Assembly (NCBI GenBank): GCA_022827055.1
Contig: JAJDTR010000062.1
Coordinates: 62,001 to 126,000 of the forward strand
Source of the DNA: Candidatus Poribacteria bacterium
GTDB taxonomy: Bacteria; Poribacteria; WGA-4E; JAJDTR01
Direction: 5' to 3'
Length of the DNA stretch: 64,000 bases
Below are positions 9,211 through 16,982 of this stretch, piece after piece. The translations under genes and the position numbers were made by a program. Within the stretch, counting starts at the first letter, position 1; every line of letters begins with the position of its first letter. The notes below the pieces were generated by a model, which was not told where the DNA came from, ran no database searches, and saw only the letters and a list, made by a program, of their open reading frames with translations.

Positions 9211-9627
9211 CGGGAGAGTGGGGAAGATTGGAACGCGAGAGGGCGACAAAACGGGCGAAAAGTGGTGGATGCATAGAGGAAGGGTGGAAGAACGGAAGGA
9301 TGGATGGAAGGGAGAAACCGAGTTTTCGGGAAAAAACTCGGTTTCAAATTGCCATATTGGTTTCAGTGGAGTTGGAGACAAACGCAGAGGCGATTTATGA
9401 TGCGGTGTCGTTCGATTTTTTCGTGATTGTTCTCGGAATTGTCACGGGCGATTGGTTTTCGTACTCGCCGACGTATATGTAGAAGTATTTCGTGACTAGC
9501 ATTTATAGAGACGAATCCCAGTAGTGGTAGTCTACAAATACGGGACGGTGTCCCGTGATCAGTGCCAAGTATCGAAGAAACCGAGTTTTGAAAAAACTGG
9601 GTTTCGACAGACTTGATGGAGATGACA
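9211..9627. repeat. Intergenic repeats with two GAAACCGAG hairpins
   Basis: Holds a GGAAGGATGGATGGAAGG string, a 32-base hairpin at 9314-9345 (GAAACCGAGTTTT paired with AAAACTCGGTTTC), a perfect CGGGAC/GTCCCG hairpin at 9541-9555 and a second GAAACCGAG hairpin at 9577-9605 with one mismatch. No gene is supported. Confidence 0.7.
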
Positions 9628-10707
9628 ATGCGCTGTTTTGTAGGTTTGCTGCTGCTGGGATTATGTCTCAGTGTTGATGCACACAACATACCGAGGTTTC
9701 AGGACGAAAGTTATACACACACCCCATTCAAGGATTGGCATGAACGCGTGCGTGCAAGGTGGCCGGAAGACCACTGGCATTATAGCGAGCACCAAGCAGG
9801 TGCGTGGTATCAGTGCGTCGCGGATTCGTATGATGAAACGACGAACAGGTACGACTTCGCGGTGATGAGGGTGAAGTGCGGTGAAGATGGCGGGGCGACC
9901 GATCCCGGAGCGGATGTGCGAACAACGCCCCCCTCCACACCGCCAACCACCCAGCCAGAGATCCCGCGTGACGACACACATCAGGAAACCGAGTCCTTAG
10001 TAAAAAACTCTGTTTCGATGGAAGCTATAGAGTTCACTTACAATCACACATTTCCGGCAGGCGTATCGTTACAGCATATCCCGCTTGACATTACAGATTT
10101 CAATAAATCCGGCATCGCCGTCAATTCTGTTCCGGGAGTGTTTGATCAGCTAGGGAATTCGGTTGCATTGCTGATAGCCAGCCGCGGGGCTAGCGGTTGG
10201 ACATACGTGACCTACCCCGATTTTCCGGCACACAACGCCATCTGGAAAAGTATCGGGTTTGTTGCGGTCATGGATGAGGAGGTCACCGTACAGATCGAAG
10301 GGACGTTTGGAGGCTGGACCGGGGAATACCCAAGAGCGTATCAGTTTCTATATCTCCGGGAGGGCGGGTTAACGCTGCTCGGCGTGCCGCTGCGGTCGAC
10401 GTCGCTGGAAACGGTGGGTGACTTCTATACTTTTTTCGGCAATGTGGAATCGGTCATGGGAACCGATCCCGATTTGGAGATTGACACAACGGAGACCCCG
10501 ATTCGGGTTGAGGATGATTGGTTTGTCGAGTTGGATAGGGATACGGTGATAGATGGTCATACGTCGTATTTGATTCGGTCGGATGGCGCGGTGCAGCGGA
10601 CGTTATGGGGTGTTCCGTGGGCGTATGAGCCGCCTTCATCGGCGCCATCGGCTTACTACAAGAAGATGGCTATGACGTGGGGGGCATTGAAAAACAGTGG
10701 CCAGTGA
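9628..10707 (+). CDS. Secreted hypothetical protein with repeat-derived linker
   Basis: 359 aa from the ATG at 9628, which has GGAG six bases upstream; the earlier ATGs lack one. Residues 1-19 are a signal peptide (MRCFVGLLLLGLCLSVDAHN). A Trp- and His-rich N-terminal domain with two Cys (WYQCVADSYDETTNRYDFAVM, then RVKC) leads into a Pro/Thr linker (TTPPSTPPTTQPEIPRD) and a C-terminal beta-rich domain. The linker directly precedes ETESLVKNSVSME, which is a translated copy of the GAAACCGAG hairpin (9985-10016). The final residues also read into a CAGTG repeat. Exported, probably host-derived; function unknown. Confidence 0.65.
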   Translation: MRCFVGLLLLGLCLSVDAHNIPRFQDESYTHTPFKDWHERVRARWPEDHWHYSEHQAGAWYQCVADSYDETTNRYDFAVMRVKCGEDGGATDPGADVRTTPPSTPPTTQPEIPRDDTHQETESLVKNSVSMEAIEFTYNHTFPAGVSLQHIPLDITDFNKSGIAVNSVPGVFDQLGNSVALLIASRGASGWTYVTYPDFPAHNAIWKSIGFVAVMDEEVTVQIEGTFGGWTGEYPRAYQFLYLREGGLTLLGVPLRSTSLETVGDFYTFFGNVESVMGTDPDLEIDTTETPIRVEDDWFVELDRDTVIDGHTSYLIRSDGAVQRTLWGVPWAYEPPSSAPSAYYKKMAMTWGALKNSGQ

Positions 10708-10851
10708 CCAGTGGTCAGTGGTCAGTAAGGAAAAATGGAAGGGTGGAAGACGAGAAAACGGGAGAACGGGAAAGCAACGGGGAATGGCTTGTGATTAGTG
10801 AAGGAAGAACGGAAGGGGGGGCAGTCTGACCACGGATTAAGGAGGAGCGAG

Positions 10852-11418
10852 ATGCCTTACATTAGGTCTAAAGAGTGGGCGAGAATCCAAAACGAACTGT
10901 CACGGGCAACTTCAGAAAAATCATCTGCGCCGGATTTCACAGATCTCAAAAAAGCTATTAAAGAGGATTTGGTGCAATTCGGCGCAAATGATGTTGCCAC
11001 TGCCATGATAAAACACCCGGTGGTTCGTCGGTGCCGCGAAAGTGCGTTTGTGATGGAAACGGGCGAGACTGTAAAAACACAGCCTTTCCGCTTGACGGAC
11101 GGCACGTTTTTTGTGCTAAGCCGACCGGTCATTGAGCGCATCGTCCAAGAGACGAAGATTGACGCTCTCGACTGGTCTGCCGATGTCAGTGATTGCGAGG
11201 ACATTTGTCTTCGATTTAATTCGCGATGTTTGGAGCTTGGCTTAAATTCTTGTGGCAGGGTGCTGGCGTGGAGCGGGAGGCACTGTTTCGTTGTGTTTAT
11301 TTCTAGAAATGAAAGCGGTGAATTGGATTTGCTTTTCTTTGAACCGCAGACCGATCGGTTTATTGAGCCCGGGGAAGGCATGTACAACATGGAAAACGCA
11401 TTGATTCTAATTAACTAA
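10852..11418 (+). CDS. MOA-related papain-like protein 2
   Basis: 188 aa, ATG with GGAGGAGCGAG upstream. The C-terminal half has the same motif order as the gene at 7937: SDCEDICLRF (Cys), SGRHCFVVF (His) and FFEPQTDRF. The N-terminal ~70 residues are a helical extension (ISRATSEK-like, rich in Lys/Glu) absent from the first copy. Both copies conserve EPQTD exactly. The likely role is a cysteine peptidase of the virion or lysis system, but only the motif pattern supports this. Confidence 0.5.
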   Translation: MPYIRSKEWARIQNELSRATSEKSSAPDFTDLKKAIKEDLVQFGANDVATAMIKHPVVRRCRESAFVMETGETVKTQPFRLTDGTFFVLSRPVIERIVQETKIDALDWSADVSDCEDICLRFNSRCLELGLNSCGRVLAWSGRHCFVVFISRNESGELDLLFFEPQTDRFIEPGEGMYNMENALILIN

Positions 11419-11704
11419 TACCATTTCTATATATTAGCGGTGCTTCAATAGCGTCAATCAAGTCTGTCCAAAGCGGGGCAAGATGCCCCGCCTACGGTTT
11501 TGGTGTTGAACGGCTTTCCGTACAACCCAATCGCTGTAGTTTTGTACAAAGTTGAGCTTACTTGCTATCCACTCGGATGATCGCTCCTACGGAAGAGGAT
11601 GGTGGGCGGTGCCCACCCTACGAGACAAAGGCTAGTGCACAGTATGAGGGGAATTCGGCTAGAGAGAAACCGAATTTTGAAGAAAAAACTCGGTTTACGC
11701 GATG
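11419..11704. repeat. Intergenic short hairpins
   Basis: Contains GGGGCA-AGA-TGCCCC (11475-11489), GGTGGGC-GGT-GCCCACC (11601-11617) with the flanking CCTAC common to many gaps here, and a GAAACCGA hairpin at 11666-11696 just before the next gene. Confidence 0.65.
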
Positions 11705-11950
11705 ATGGTTAAGTATGACGTGGAGATGTATCAGAGCGGGGAGTGTACGAGGCTGACGCAGTGTTGGTCGGATTCGGTGCGGGCGGCGAAGAATTATGCG
11801 ACGCGCTGGGCGCTTCGTGTATGCAAACTGCCGCTGAAGCAGCGATATCGTTGGACGCCTTTGCAGAACGCGGCGCGCGAGGTGGTTGGGTATAGCGGGG
11901 ATTTCGTGAATTGCGAGATTGTGTTGAAAAAGACGGGGAGAAGGTTGTGA
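11705..11950 (+). CDS. Small hypothetical protein, paralogue A
   Basis: 81 aa. About 85-90% identical by eye to 14232-14477; the matching second ATG is chosen as the start. Conserved features are YDVEMYQSGECTRLTQCWSD, a basic helix (VRAAKNYATRWALRV), YRWTPLQNAA and a basic C-terminus. Two invariant Cys are four residues from Gln/Trp-rich segments. No ribosome site precedes either copy; both follow repeat sequence. Probably phage-related because it lies among late genes, but no family is recognised. Confidence 0.6.
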   Translation: MVKYDVEMYQSGECTRLTQCWSDSVRAAKNYATRWALRVCKLPLKQRYRWTPLQNAAREVVGYSGDFVNCEIVLKKTGRRL

Positions 11951-12116
11951 AACAGTGGAGAGTAGCGAGTGGCGAGTGAATAGTGGAGAGTTGGCGCCCC
12001 GCACGGCAATCAGGGCGCGACGGAGGATAATCTGACAGGAGAACCTCCACCGACTTCGACCGCCATGCTCGGCATAAGGTGTTATATCCGATAACTTGGA
12101 TTATAGGACGAATTGG

Positions 12117-12545
12117 TCAATATTCAAGAATCTCGCATCCTGATCCGATTCCGATTTTGCCGCGTCCCTTGTCGGATCCTTGAAATCCGTATTCAATCAA
12201 GAACTTGAAAGAGGTCTCGCAGTAGTATTCTATCTCGAGCAGGAACATGTCTCTGTATTCGTTCGTCCACCATCCCTTGGTTCTTTCTAATCTCCACCCG
12301 ATGATTTGGGTTGTTTGATTGCGAGAAACATTCATAACTCTGAGGTTCAGGGGTTCTTGGGAAAAGATGTAGGTGGTCTTGTTATAGCCCGGTCGCGGAC
12401 GGTACGGTTGCCACCAGTCAGAATACTCATCGTCCAGTTCTTCGAGACTGTCGTAATATGGCTCTCCGATGCGCGGGTCGGGGGACTCCGAACAGGCGGC
12501 GAGGCTCAAGATGCCGATCAAGAGAATCGGGGATAGTCGTTTCAC
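12117..12545 (-). CDS. Hypothetical lipoprotein
   Basis: 142 aa from a GTG at 12545 with GGAGG five bases upstream, which decides the start over longer frames. Signal MKRLSPILLIGILSLAAC with lipobox LAAC. The mature chain begins SESPDPRIGEPYYDSLEELD, an acidic linker, followed by a small beta domain with two Cys (YYCETSF; GSGCEIL). Transcribed against its neighbours from its own promoter (12701-12729). Function unknown, probably an envelope protein of the host. Confidence 0.65.
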   Translation of the reverse strand: MKRLSPILLIGILSLAACSESPDPRIGEPYYDSLEELDDEYSDWWQPYRPRPGYNKTTYIFSQEPLNLRVMNVSRNQTTQIIGWRLERTKGWWTNEYRDMFLLEIEYYCETSFKFLIEYGFQGSDKGRGKIGIGSGCEILEY

Positions 12546-12700
12546 GGCGCCTCCTTCATGATGAGACCTCCTTGCAATCAGTGAGGTTAAGTTGTAAAAA
12601 GCATGGATTCGCTTTATCGCTTGTGCTTCGTGTGAAGGAGCGACAAGGGCGGCTGCCGGGTTTGGCCACCGTGACACCCCTTGCCGAAAGCGATGGGAGG

Positions 12701-12729
12701 GTTTTAGCATGACATGGAAGATATGTCAA
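12701..12729 (-). promoter_or_regulatory. Sigma-70-type promoter for the 12117-12545 lipoprotein gene
   Basis: Minus strand TTGACA (12729-12724), 17-base spacer, TAAAAC (12706-12701). The -35 is consensus, the -10 weaker. The next gene in that direction starts about 155 bases away. Confidence 0.55.
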
Positions 12730-12774
12730 CAGAAAAAATAGCGACTGTACCAGTTGTGACAGTCGGAGGGTTTC

Positions 12775-12951
12775 ATGAACGAGCAGCTAACCGATGCGGA
12801 ACACTTGCGTCGGATCGACGAGGTGAAACGGGATAGGCCGGTGGAGGTTGACGAACTGCCCGCGAGCGGTAGGGATGGGGACGAGGTATATTACGATGAC
12901 GGCGAAGGCGGCGGCGTCAGGTTGTACCATTATTACACGCGTGGAGGCTGA
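12775..12951 (+). CDS. Small acidic phage-type protein
   Basis: 58 aa from the ATG at 12775 with GGAGGG four bases upstream. Sequence MNEQLTDAEHLRRIDEVKRD, then an acidic centre with GRDGDEVYYDD and a C-terminus with VRLYHYYTR. The GDEV....Y.Y pattern is shared with 50382-50573 and resembles the short proteins found between phage tail genes. Its end overlaps the ribosome site of the next gene (GTGGAGGCTGA), suggesting translational coupling. Confidence 0.6.
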   Translation: MNEQLTDAEHLRRIDEVKRDRPVEVDELPASGRDGDEVYYDDGEGGGVRLYHYYTRGG

Positions 12952-12955
12952 TCTC

Positions 12956-13768
12956 TTGGACATGAAGGCGCCGATAGGAATCATTTTCGCGGGCGGCAGG
13001 AATACGCGGCTCAAGCCCATCACGAACCATACGCCCAAGGCATTGCTGCCTATCACGCCCGACGGCGCCACGATGCTTGACCGTGCGATCTACCAGATGC
13101 GCGGTGCCGGAATAGAGGATATTAAGGCGCTGGTGGCTCCGCACTGGGAATGCGATTTGCCGGGGATCGAGGTTATCAAGGATCAAGAGGAGGGCCTGAT
13201 ACCCGCTCTTTATAACGTCCTCAATAATATAAAAGAACGCGAGATAGTGGTGATGAACGTGGACTTCGTGTGCGTCCGCAATCCGGTGAAGCAGGTGATG
13301 GGGTTAGAGCCGCCGGCGGCGCTATGGGATCGGATCGGCAAGCCCGGCAACTACGGCGTGATGGTCGGCGACGCGGTGGTCTACAAACCGCATGACGAAT
13401 ATATCGGCTGCCGCGCGCTGCTCGGCGTATGGTACTACCCGCGTGAGATATTCAGTTTATTAGGTCGCTTAATGAGCGTGGCTTCATATCCGTTATCGAT
13501 GAGCGATATAGACAGCGCCTATCGGCAAGCGGGATTGCTGGCTTGTGAACGGATAGACGCTGCTTGGGTGGACGCGGGAACACACGACGGGTTGGCGGAA
13601 GCATCAAAATCAAAGCAGATACGACGTACAAAAAAGATACGCGCCGTGCGAGCGATTATTCGAGCACGATTACCGCGCATATCGGCATGGAACGGATACC
13701 ACCGCCGGAAGGTATCCAGAAACTTTTGGACATGCAGAACGAAGTCGTGCAAAGCGCGATGCAGGTAA
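12956..13768 (+). CDS. Sugar-phosphate nucleotidyltransferase (RmlA/GalU-like fold)
   Basis: 270 aa from a TTG with GGAGG eight bases upstream; ATG at 12962 is an alternative. Signature GIIFAGGRNTRLKPITNHTP followed by KALLPI is the nucleotide-binding loop and catalytic Lys region of the NTP-transferase family; VVMNVDFVC is the metal-binding Asp segment and AAWVDAGTHDGLAEA the sugar-binding end. Such enzymes make NDP-sugars for glycosyltransferases. The ~45 residues after GLAEA are Arg/Lys-rich and overlap the next gene in another frame, so the native stop has probably been lost. It is the outlying first member of the sugar cassette. Confidence 0.8.
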   Translation: MDMKAPIGIIFAGGRNTRLKPITNHTPKALLPITPDGATMLDRAIYQMRGAGIEDIKALVAPHWECDLPGIEVIKDQEEGLIPALYNVLNNIKEREIVVMNVDFVCVRNPVKQVMGLEPPAALWDRIGKPGNYGVMVGDAVVYKPHDEYIGCRALLGVWYYPREIFSLLGRLMSVASYPLSMSDIDSAYRQAGLLACERIDAAWVDAGTHDGLAEASKSKQIRRTKKIRAVRAIIRARLPRISAWNGYHRRKVSRNFWTCRTKSCKARCR

Positions 13769-13881
13769 ACAAGACGATTATCGAGAAGCAAGCCGATATG
13801 TTGTCTGACGCGGCTGGCGAGTCGGAGATTCCGTCAACGTTGTCTGAGTGCGAAGGCGGGTCGGCTAACGCGGCAGAATAG
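13564..13881 (+). CDS. Small hypothetical phage-type protein overlapping the nucleotidyltransferase
   Basis: Up to 105 aa; the start is unresolved (TTG at 13564, or ATG at 13687 for 64 aa). The stretch IKIKADTTYKKDTRRASDYS followed by STITAHIGMERIPP reads like the small phage proteins with K.....G.Y.S....IG.E, so translation probably begins upstream of 13687. The C-terminal half is helical (LLDMQNEVVQSAMQVNKTII) and acidic. It overlaps the 3' end of the preceding gene by up to 205 bases. Confidence 0.45.
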   Translation: MGGRGNTRRVGGSIKIKADTTYKKDTRRASDYSSTITAHIGMERIPPPEGIQKLLDMQNEVVQSAMQVNKTIIEKQADMLSDAAGESEIPSTLSECEGGSANAAE

Positions 13882-14231
13882 ATTATGAGAAAGTGTTTAG
13901 TGGCTAGTGATTAGTGGTTAGTGAGAACCTTAAAGTCATAAGACGGGGAATGAATGGGATCTCTACCGCATTCCCTATCGGTCAGTTGCTCCTTCACTAT
14001 CCACTCGCTTGAAGGATCTCTATGGGAGCTCTATCGCATTCGTAATTCACTCATTTGATCACTCGTTATCCACTCGTTTGATCCTACTACGAACCTTAAA
14101 GTAGTGGTTAACGGCTAGCAATGGACTTCCACAAGGGGTGACCCTACAAAAATATGGCGAAAGATCGCTTAAATCCAAAAGCGATTTCCCTGCACGTGCC
14201 CTAGAAATCAATAGACTAAACAGTTACGATT
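13882..14231. repeat. Intergenic repeats
   Basis: Holds a CTAGTGATTAGTGGTTAGTG array, two or three inverted GATCTCTA...CGCATTC...TTGATC elements (13955-14090) and a small ATCGCTT/AAGCGAT hairpin near 14166. GACTAAACAGTTACGA before the next gene recurs at about 16905. No coding sequence supported. Confidence 0.6.
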
Positions 14232-14477
14232 ATGATTAAGTACGACGTGGAGATGTATCAGAGCGGGGAGTGCACGAGGCTGACGCAGTGTTGGTCGGAT
14301 TCGGTGCGGGCGGCGAAGAATTATGCCACGCGCTGGGCGCTTCGTGTATCCAAGCTTCCGTTGAATCAGCGGTATCGTTGGACGCCTTTGCAGAACGCGG
14401 CGCGCCAGGTGATTGGGTATAGCAGGGATTTTGTGAACTGCGAGATAGTGTTGAAAAAGGCGGGGAGAAGGTTGTGA
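14232..14477 (+). CDS. Small hypothetical protein, paralogue B
   Basis: 81 aa, same length and reading as 11705-11950 with about ten substitutions (VCKLPLKQ to VSKLPLNQ; EVVGYSGD to QVIGYSRD). One of the Cys outside the conserved pair is lost. Conservation at the amino-acid level on both copies supports real translation despite the lack of a ribosome site. Also ends directly before a CAGTGGCGAGTGG repeat, as copy A does. Confidence 0.6.
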   Translation: MIKYDVEMYQSGECTRLTQCWSDSVRAAKNYATRWALRVSKLPLNQRYRWTPLQNAARQVIGYSRDFVNCEIVLKKAGRRL

Positions 14478-14559
14478 AACAGTGGCGAGTGGCTAGTGAG
14501 GAAGTGGAGAGTAAGAAGGCTGGTGGGCAATGCCCACCCTACAATAAGGAGGTGTGATG

Positions 14560-14835
14560 ATGCGTAGGCAGACTGATGAGCAGGATTCGACGGTTGCGCT
14601 GTGGGGCAACTATCTATTGTGCGGGCTGATTCTCGGCTTGCTGTTTGTGACGGATTGGTTTTTCAGCAACAATCTATTGTCCGAGACACTGGTTGGTTTG
14701 TTAGTCGGAGTGCCGCTCGGGTGGATTGGTGCGATGAACGGGTATTTCTTCCCATCGGCTCGAAATACAAACGGGCAGGCAAAGGCAACGGGAGAGGATG
14801 CCGACAAGAAAGATGGCGTCAATAAGGCGATATAA
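14560..14835 (+). CDS. Small membrane protein, holin-like
   Basis: 91 aa. AAGGAGG lies seven bases before the third of three start codons (14560). Two hydrophobic helices, ALWGNYLLCGLILGLLFVTD (res. ~12-31) and LVGLLVGVPLGWIGAMNGYF (~43-62), then a polar, Lys/Asp-rich C-terminal tail. Two helices with a charged tail is the shape of class II holins, and the setting near the MOA-type proteins fits, but there is no sequence family to confirm it. Confidence 0.5.
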   Translation: MRRQTDEQDSTVALWGNYLLCGLILGLLFVTDWFFSNNLLSETLVGLLVGVPLGWIGAMNGYFFPSARNTNGQAKATGEDADKKDGVNKAI

Positions 14836-15022
14836 GGACGGCAGGGTAGCCATCGTCGGAGATTATTGCGCTGGCAGTCCGTTCGTCCGCCAGAAATGGG
14901 TACGCGGCGAAAAATCGAATTTTTCAAGTAGGGCGGATTTCGGCGATGGTGGTGTTCCACTACAGGGCGAGGAACGGTCGTCCCGTCCCGTCCAAAAACG
15001 GTATGGGTACGTAGGCGAGTGA
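14813..15022 (+). CDS. Possible small basic protein
   Basis: 69 aa from ATG at 14813, overlapping the previous gene by 23 bases. IRRYKDGRVAIVGDYCAGSP followed by FVRQKWVRGEK looks protein-like, but the second half runs through low-complexity sequence and there is no convincing ribosome site. Either a real short phage gene or a chance frame. Confidence 0.25.
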   Translation: MASIRRYKDGRVAIVGDYCAGSPFVRQKWVRGEKSNFSSRADFGDGGVPLQGEERSSRPVQKRYGYVGE

Positions 15023-15390
15023 TGAGTTGACCGATTGTGTATGGGGCACATATGCATTCGGTGTATCTATGCACCTTCAAGATCTCTATCACACGGGATT
15101 CACTATCGCGCTCATTATCCATTAGCTTGATCGTTCTTTATTCAGTCACTTGATCGCTTTTCGCTTCTTTGATCGCACCTTACAAGGAATGGTGGGCAGT
15201 GCCCACCCTACAAATATACTCACGCGCCGTCACAGGCAAGCCAAGGCTCGGGAAAGCGAGGATATCATTACCGCGTTGAATTACCGTTATTCGCACAAGC
15301 GCATAACATTCACGTCGTACAATGGAATAAGCTAGCGTCGTTTTATCAGTTATTGGAATCGAATATCGACTTTAACCTCAGGTGATTGAA
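15023..15390. repeat. Intergenic repeats
   Basis: GATCTCTATCACACGG...TTGATC element at 15080-15175 and GGTGGGC-AGT-GCCCACC at 15192-15208. A 61-residue open frame at 15150-15335 is built from these and is not called. Confidence 0.55.
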
Positions 15391-15957
15391 ATGAAAACTA
15401 GGCATTGGTCCTATATCGCGCTGTGTGTCTTTTTTTGTGTCATCGGCGTCATTGTGCTCTCGGGTAGCGCGCCGGATGAGCCAGTGGTCAGTGAAGAACC
15501 TTCGGATTACGATGTACCGTTGCCCGACAAAAACTATTTTCGCATCGAGCATCGAGGTGACGTTCATGAGCCTAATCGCTGGCTTGTGAAGTTTCAAGTG
15601 CCGCCACCGGATTGGCCGGGCGCGGTGCAGGCGACGATGCACACGATGTTGGTGTTGCGGGGTGTGGATGTGCCGACGAGCCGCGTGGACTGGGATAAAC
15701 CGTATTGGCAGGCGGGTAGGCAGCGTGCCCGGAACGCGGTCGCGGAGTCGTTTGTTTGGGAGATTCTGTCGAGGACAGAGCTGTTGTGGGCGGAGAATCC
15801 AGAGGAGACGGAGGATGGGACAGCGGCTTTGGTCGATGTGTATTACAAGCGGGGGGATGTGACGGTGAATATGGCTGATGCCATGGTCGAGATGGGTCAT
15901 GCGAAGCATCGGGGCAAGATGCCCCTCCCACAGAGTTACGATTGGGGGAAGCCGTAG
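15391..15957 (+). CDS. Membrane-anchored staphylococcal-nuclease-like protein (degenerate)
   Basis: 188 aa; AGGTG six bases before the ATG at 15391. N-terminal anchor IALCVFFCVIGVIVLSGSAP, then a domain with TMLVLRGVDVPTSR, AGRQRARNAVAESFVWEIL and ALVDVYYKRGDVTVNMADAM, the order of VRL.GID.P, ..A....... and ...V....  NVN..MV..G.A of thermonuclease folds. The catalytic Arg and Asp residues are not all evident, so activity is doubtful. Two repeats lie inside the frame: PVVSEEP from CCAGTGGTCAGTGAAG, and RGKMPL from GGGGCAAGATGCCCC. Confidence 0.5.
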   Translation: MKTRHWSYIALCVFFCVIGVIVLSGSAPDEPVVSEEPSDYDVPLPDKNYFRIEHRGDVHEPNRWLVKFQVPPPDWPGAVQATMHTMLVLRGVDVPTSRVDWDKPYWQAGRQRARNAVAESFVWEILSRTELLWAENPEETEDGTAALVDVYYKRGDVTVNMADAMVEMGHAKHRGKMPLPQSYDWGKP

Positions 15958-16030
15958 AACGTAATGCGTAATACGTAAACACAGGATAAATTATTCAATT
16001 ACGCAATACGTATTACGCATTATGTCGGCA
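15958..16030. repeat. TACGTAATGCG palindromic repeat
   Basis: AACGTAATGCGTAATACGTA on the left and ACGCAATACGTATTACGCAT on the right pair around an AT-rich centre. Relatives occur at 18147-18180, 36712-36735, 43787-43845, 44710-44775, 46215-46262, 50018-50046, 52796-52850 and 63930-63942. Confidence 0.7.
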
Positions 16031-16054
16031 TATGATTGATGGTCGTGATGGTTC

Positions 16055-16705
16055 ATGATTGCATTTTGGGCCGGAGGGATGAGCACATTTAATAAGATTT
16101 CTACTTTCATGTGTCAGGAGTGCGGCGTCGAGTTTCAGACGACGAACCGTCGACAGAAGTATTGTACGCATGAGTGCAGGAAGGCGCGGAACAAGCGGAC
16201 GTACAAGCATGCGTATTCGAGCGAGCGCAAAAAACGGAGCGTCGTGACGGAGACGACGTGCGAGAGTTGCGAAAAGCAATTCAGCTATGTGTTGTACGAG
16301 CGCAGCAAGCCGCGGAGGTTCTGTTCGAGAGCGTGCCACTATGCGCAAAGAAATCTTGAACATCTGTGGCAGCCGCGCAGCACGCCGAAGGGTAAACTCA
16401 CGGAGGCGGACTTGTCGGTGATAGAGCTGATTTGGCACGCGTATGATTTTTCGCCGTTGGGCGTGTTTTTCGGAAAACGGAATGTCGCGGAGATTTACGG
16501 GCAAATCGCGTCCAAGGCGTTGTTCCATGAGTGGGTGGTCTACACGGTCATTTTTCAGGCGCATCTCACTCATCGTTATGAGTCAATCATCCAGATTCCC
16601 GGCTTGAGGGTAGAGGATTTTCTCAGGCTGTGCAATAAGTTTAACATCACGCTGATGGATTCCGAGGCGTTTGATAGCGATATGAAAACAGTGGTTAGTG
16701 GCTAG
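16055..16705 (+). CDS. Double zinc-finger hypothetical protein
   Basis: 216 aa from 16055 (ATG at 16079 is an alternative but its GGAGGG is too close). Two metal-binding clusters: CQECGVEFQ...KYCTHEC (res. ~19-41) and CESCEKQFS...RFCSRAC (~66-91), each CxxC-(n)-CxxxC with basic residues around. A helical C-terminal half follows (LTEADLSVIELIWHAYDFSP). Such paired fingers are common in phage and host DNA- or RNA-binding proteins. The last residues KTVVSG are encoded by a CAGTGGTTAGTGG repeat, so the native stop may have been replaced. Confidence 0.6.
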   Translation: MIAFWAGGMSTFNKISTFMCQECGVEFQTTNRRQKYCTHECRKARNKRTYKHAYSSERKKRSVVTETTCESCEKQFSYVLYERSKPRRFCSRACHYAQRNLEHLWQPRSTPKGKLTEADLSVIELIWHAYDFSPLGVFFGKRNVAEIYGQIASKALFHEWVVYTVIFQAHLTHRYESIIQIPGLRVEDFLRLCNKFNITLMDSEAFDSDMKTVVSG

Positions 16706-16982
16706 TGGTCAGTGGCTAGTAAAATCAATAATTGTTGTAATTGTTTAGTCCATCGGTCTGGATTTGCCAATCCAGACCGAGCAGGGGCAGAGAACGCGTC
16801 AAGTAAAGAAGTGCAATGCTAATCCCAATGAATCGGGCGAGGGTTTACAAGCTTACGCGAACGTGCAATGAATTGCACTACTACGAACTTGAGAGTGAAC
16901 TAAACAGTTACGAATTGACTATAGAAACCGAGTTTTCAAGAAAAAACTCGGTTTCAACACCACACATACGGAGGAATAAAAA
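16706..16982. repeat. Intergenic hairpins
   Basis: CAGTGGCTAGT array, then a perfect 11-bp hairpin CGGTCTGGATT-TGCC-AATCCAGACCG (16754-16779) without a T tract, and a GAAACCGAGTTTT hairpin at 16924-16955 directly before the next gene. Confidence 0.65.

Noticed and set aside
13564-13768. Treating the overlapping tail of the nucleotidyltransferase as functional
   Set aside because: The extension is basic and low in structure, and the other frame reads as a plausible phage protein.
15150-15335. 61-residue open frame
   Set aside because: Built from GATCTCTATCG and GGTGGGC repeats; no ribosome site.
16754-16779. Perfect hairpin as terminator
   Set aside because: No T tract follows; listed only as a repeat-type hairpin.
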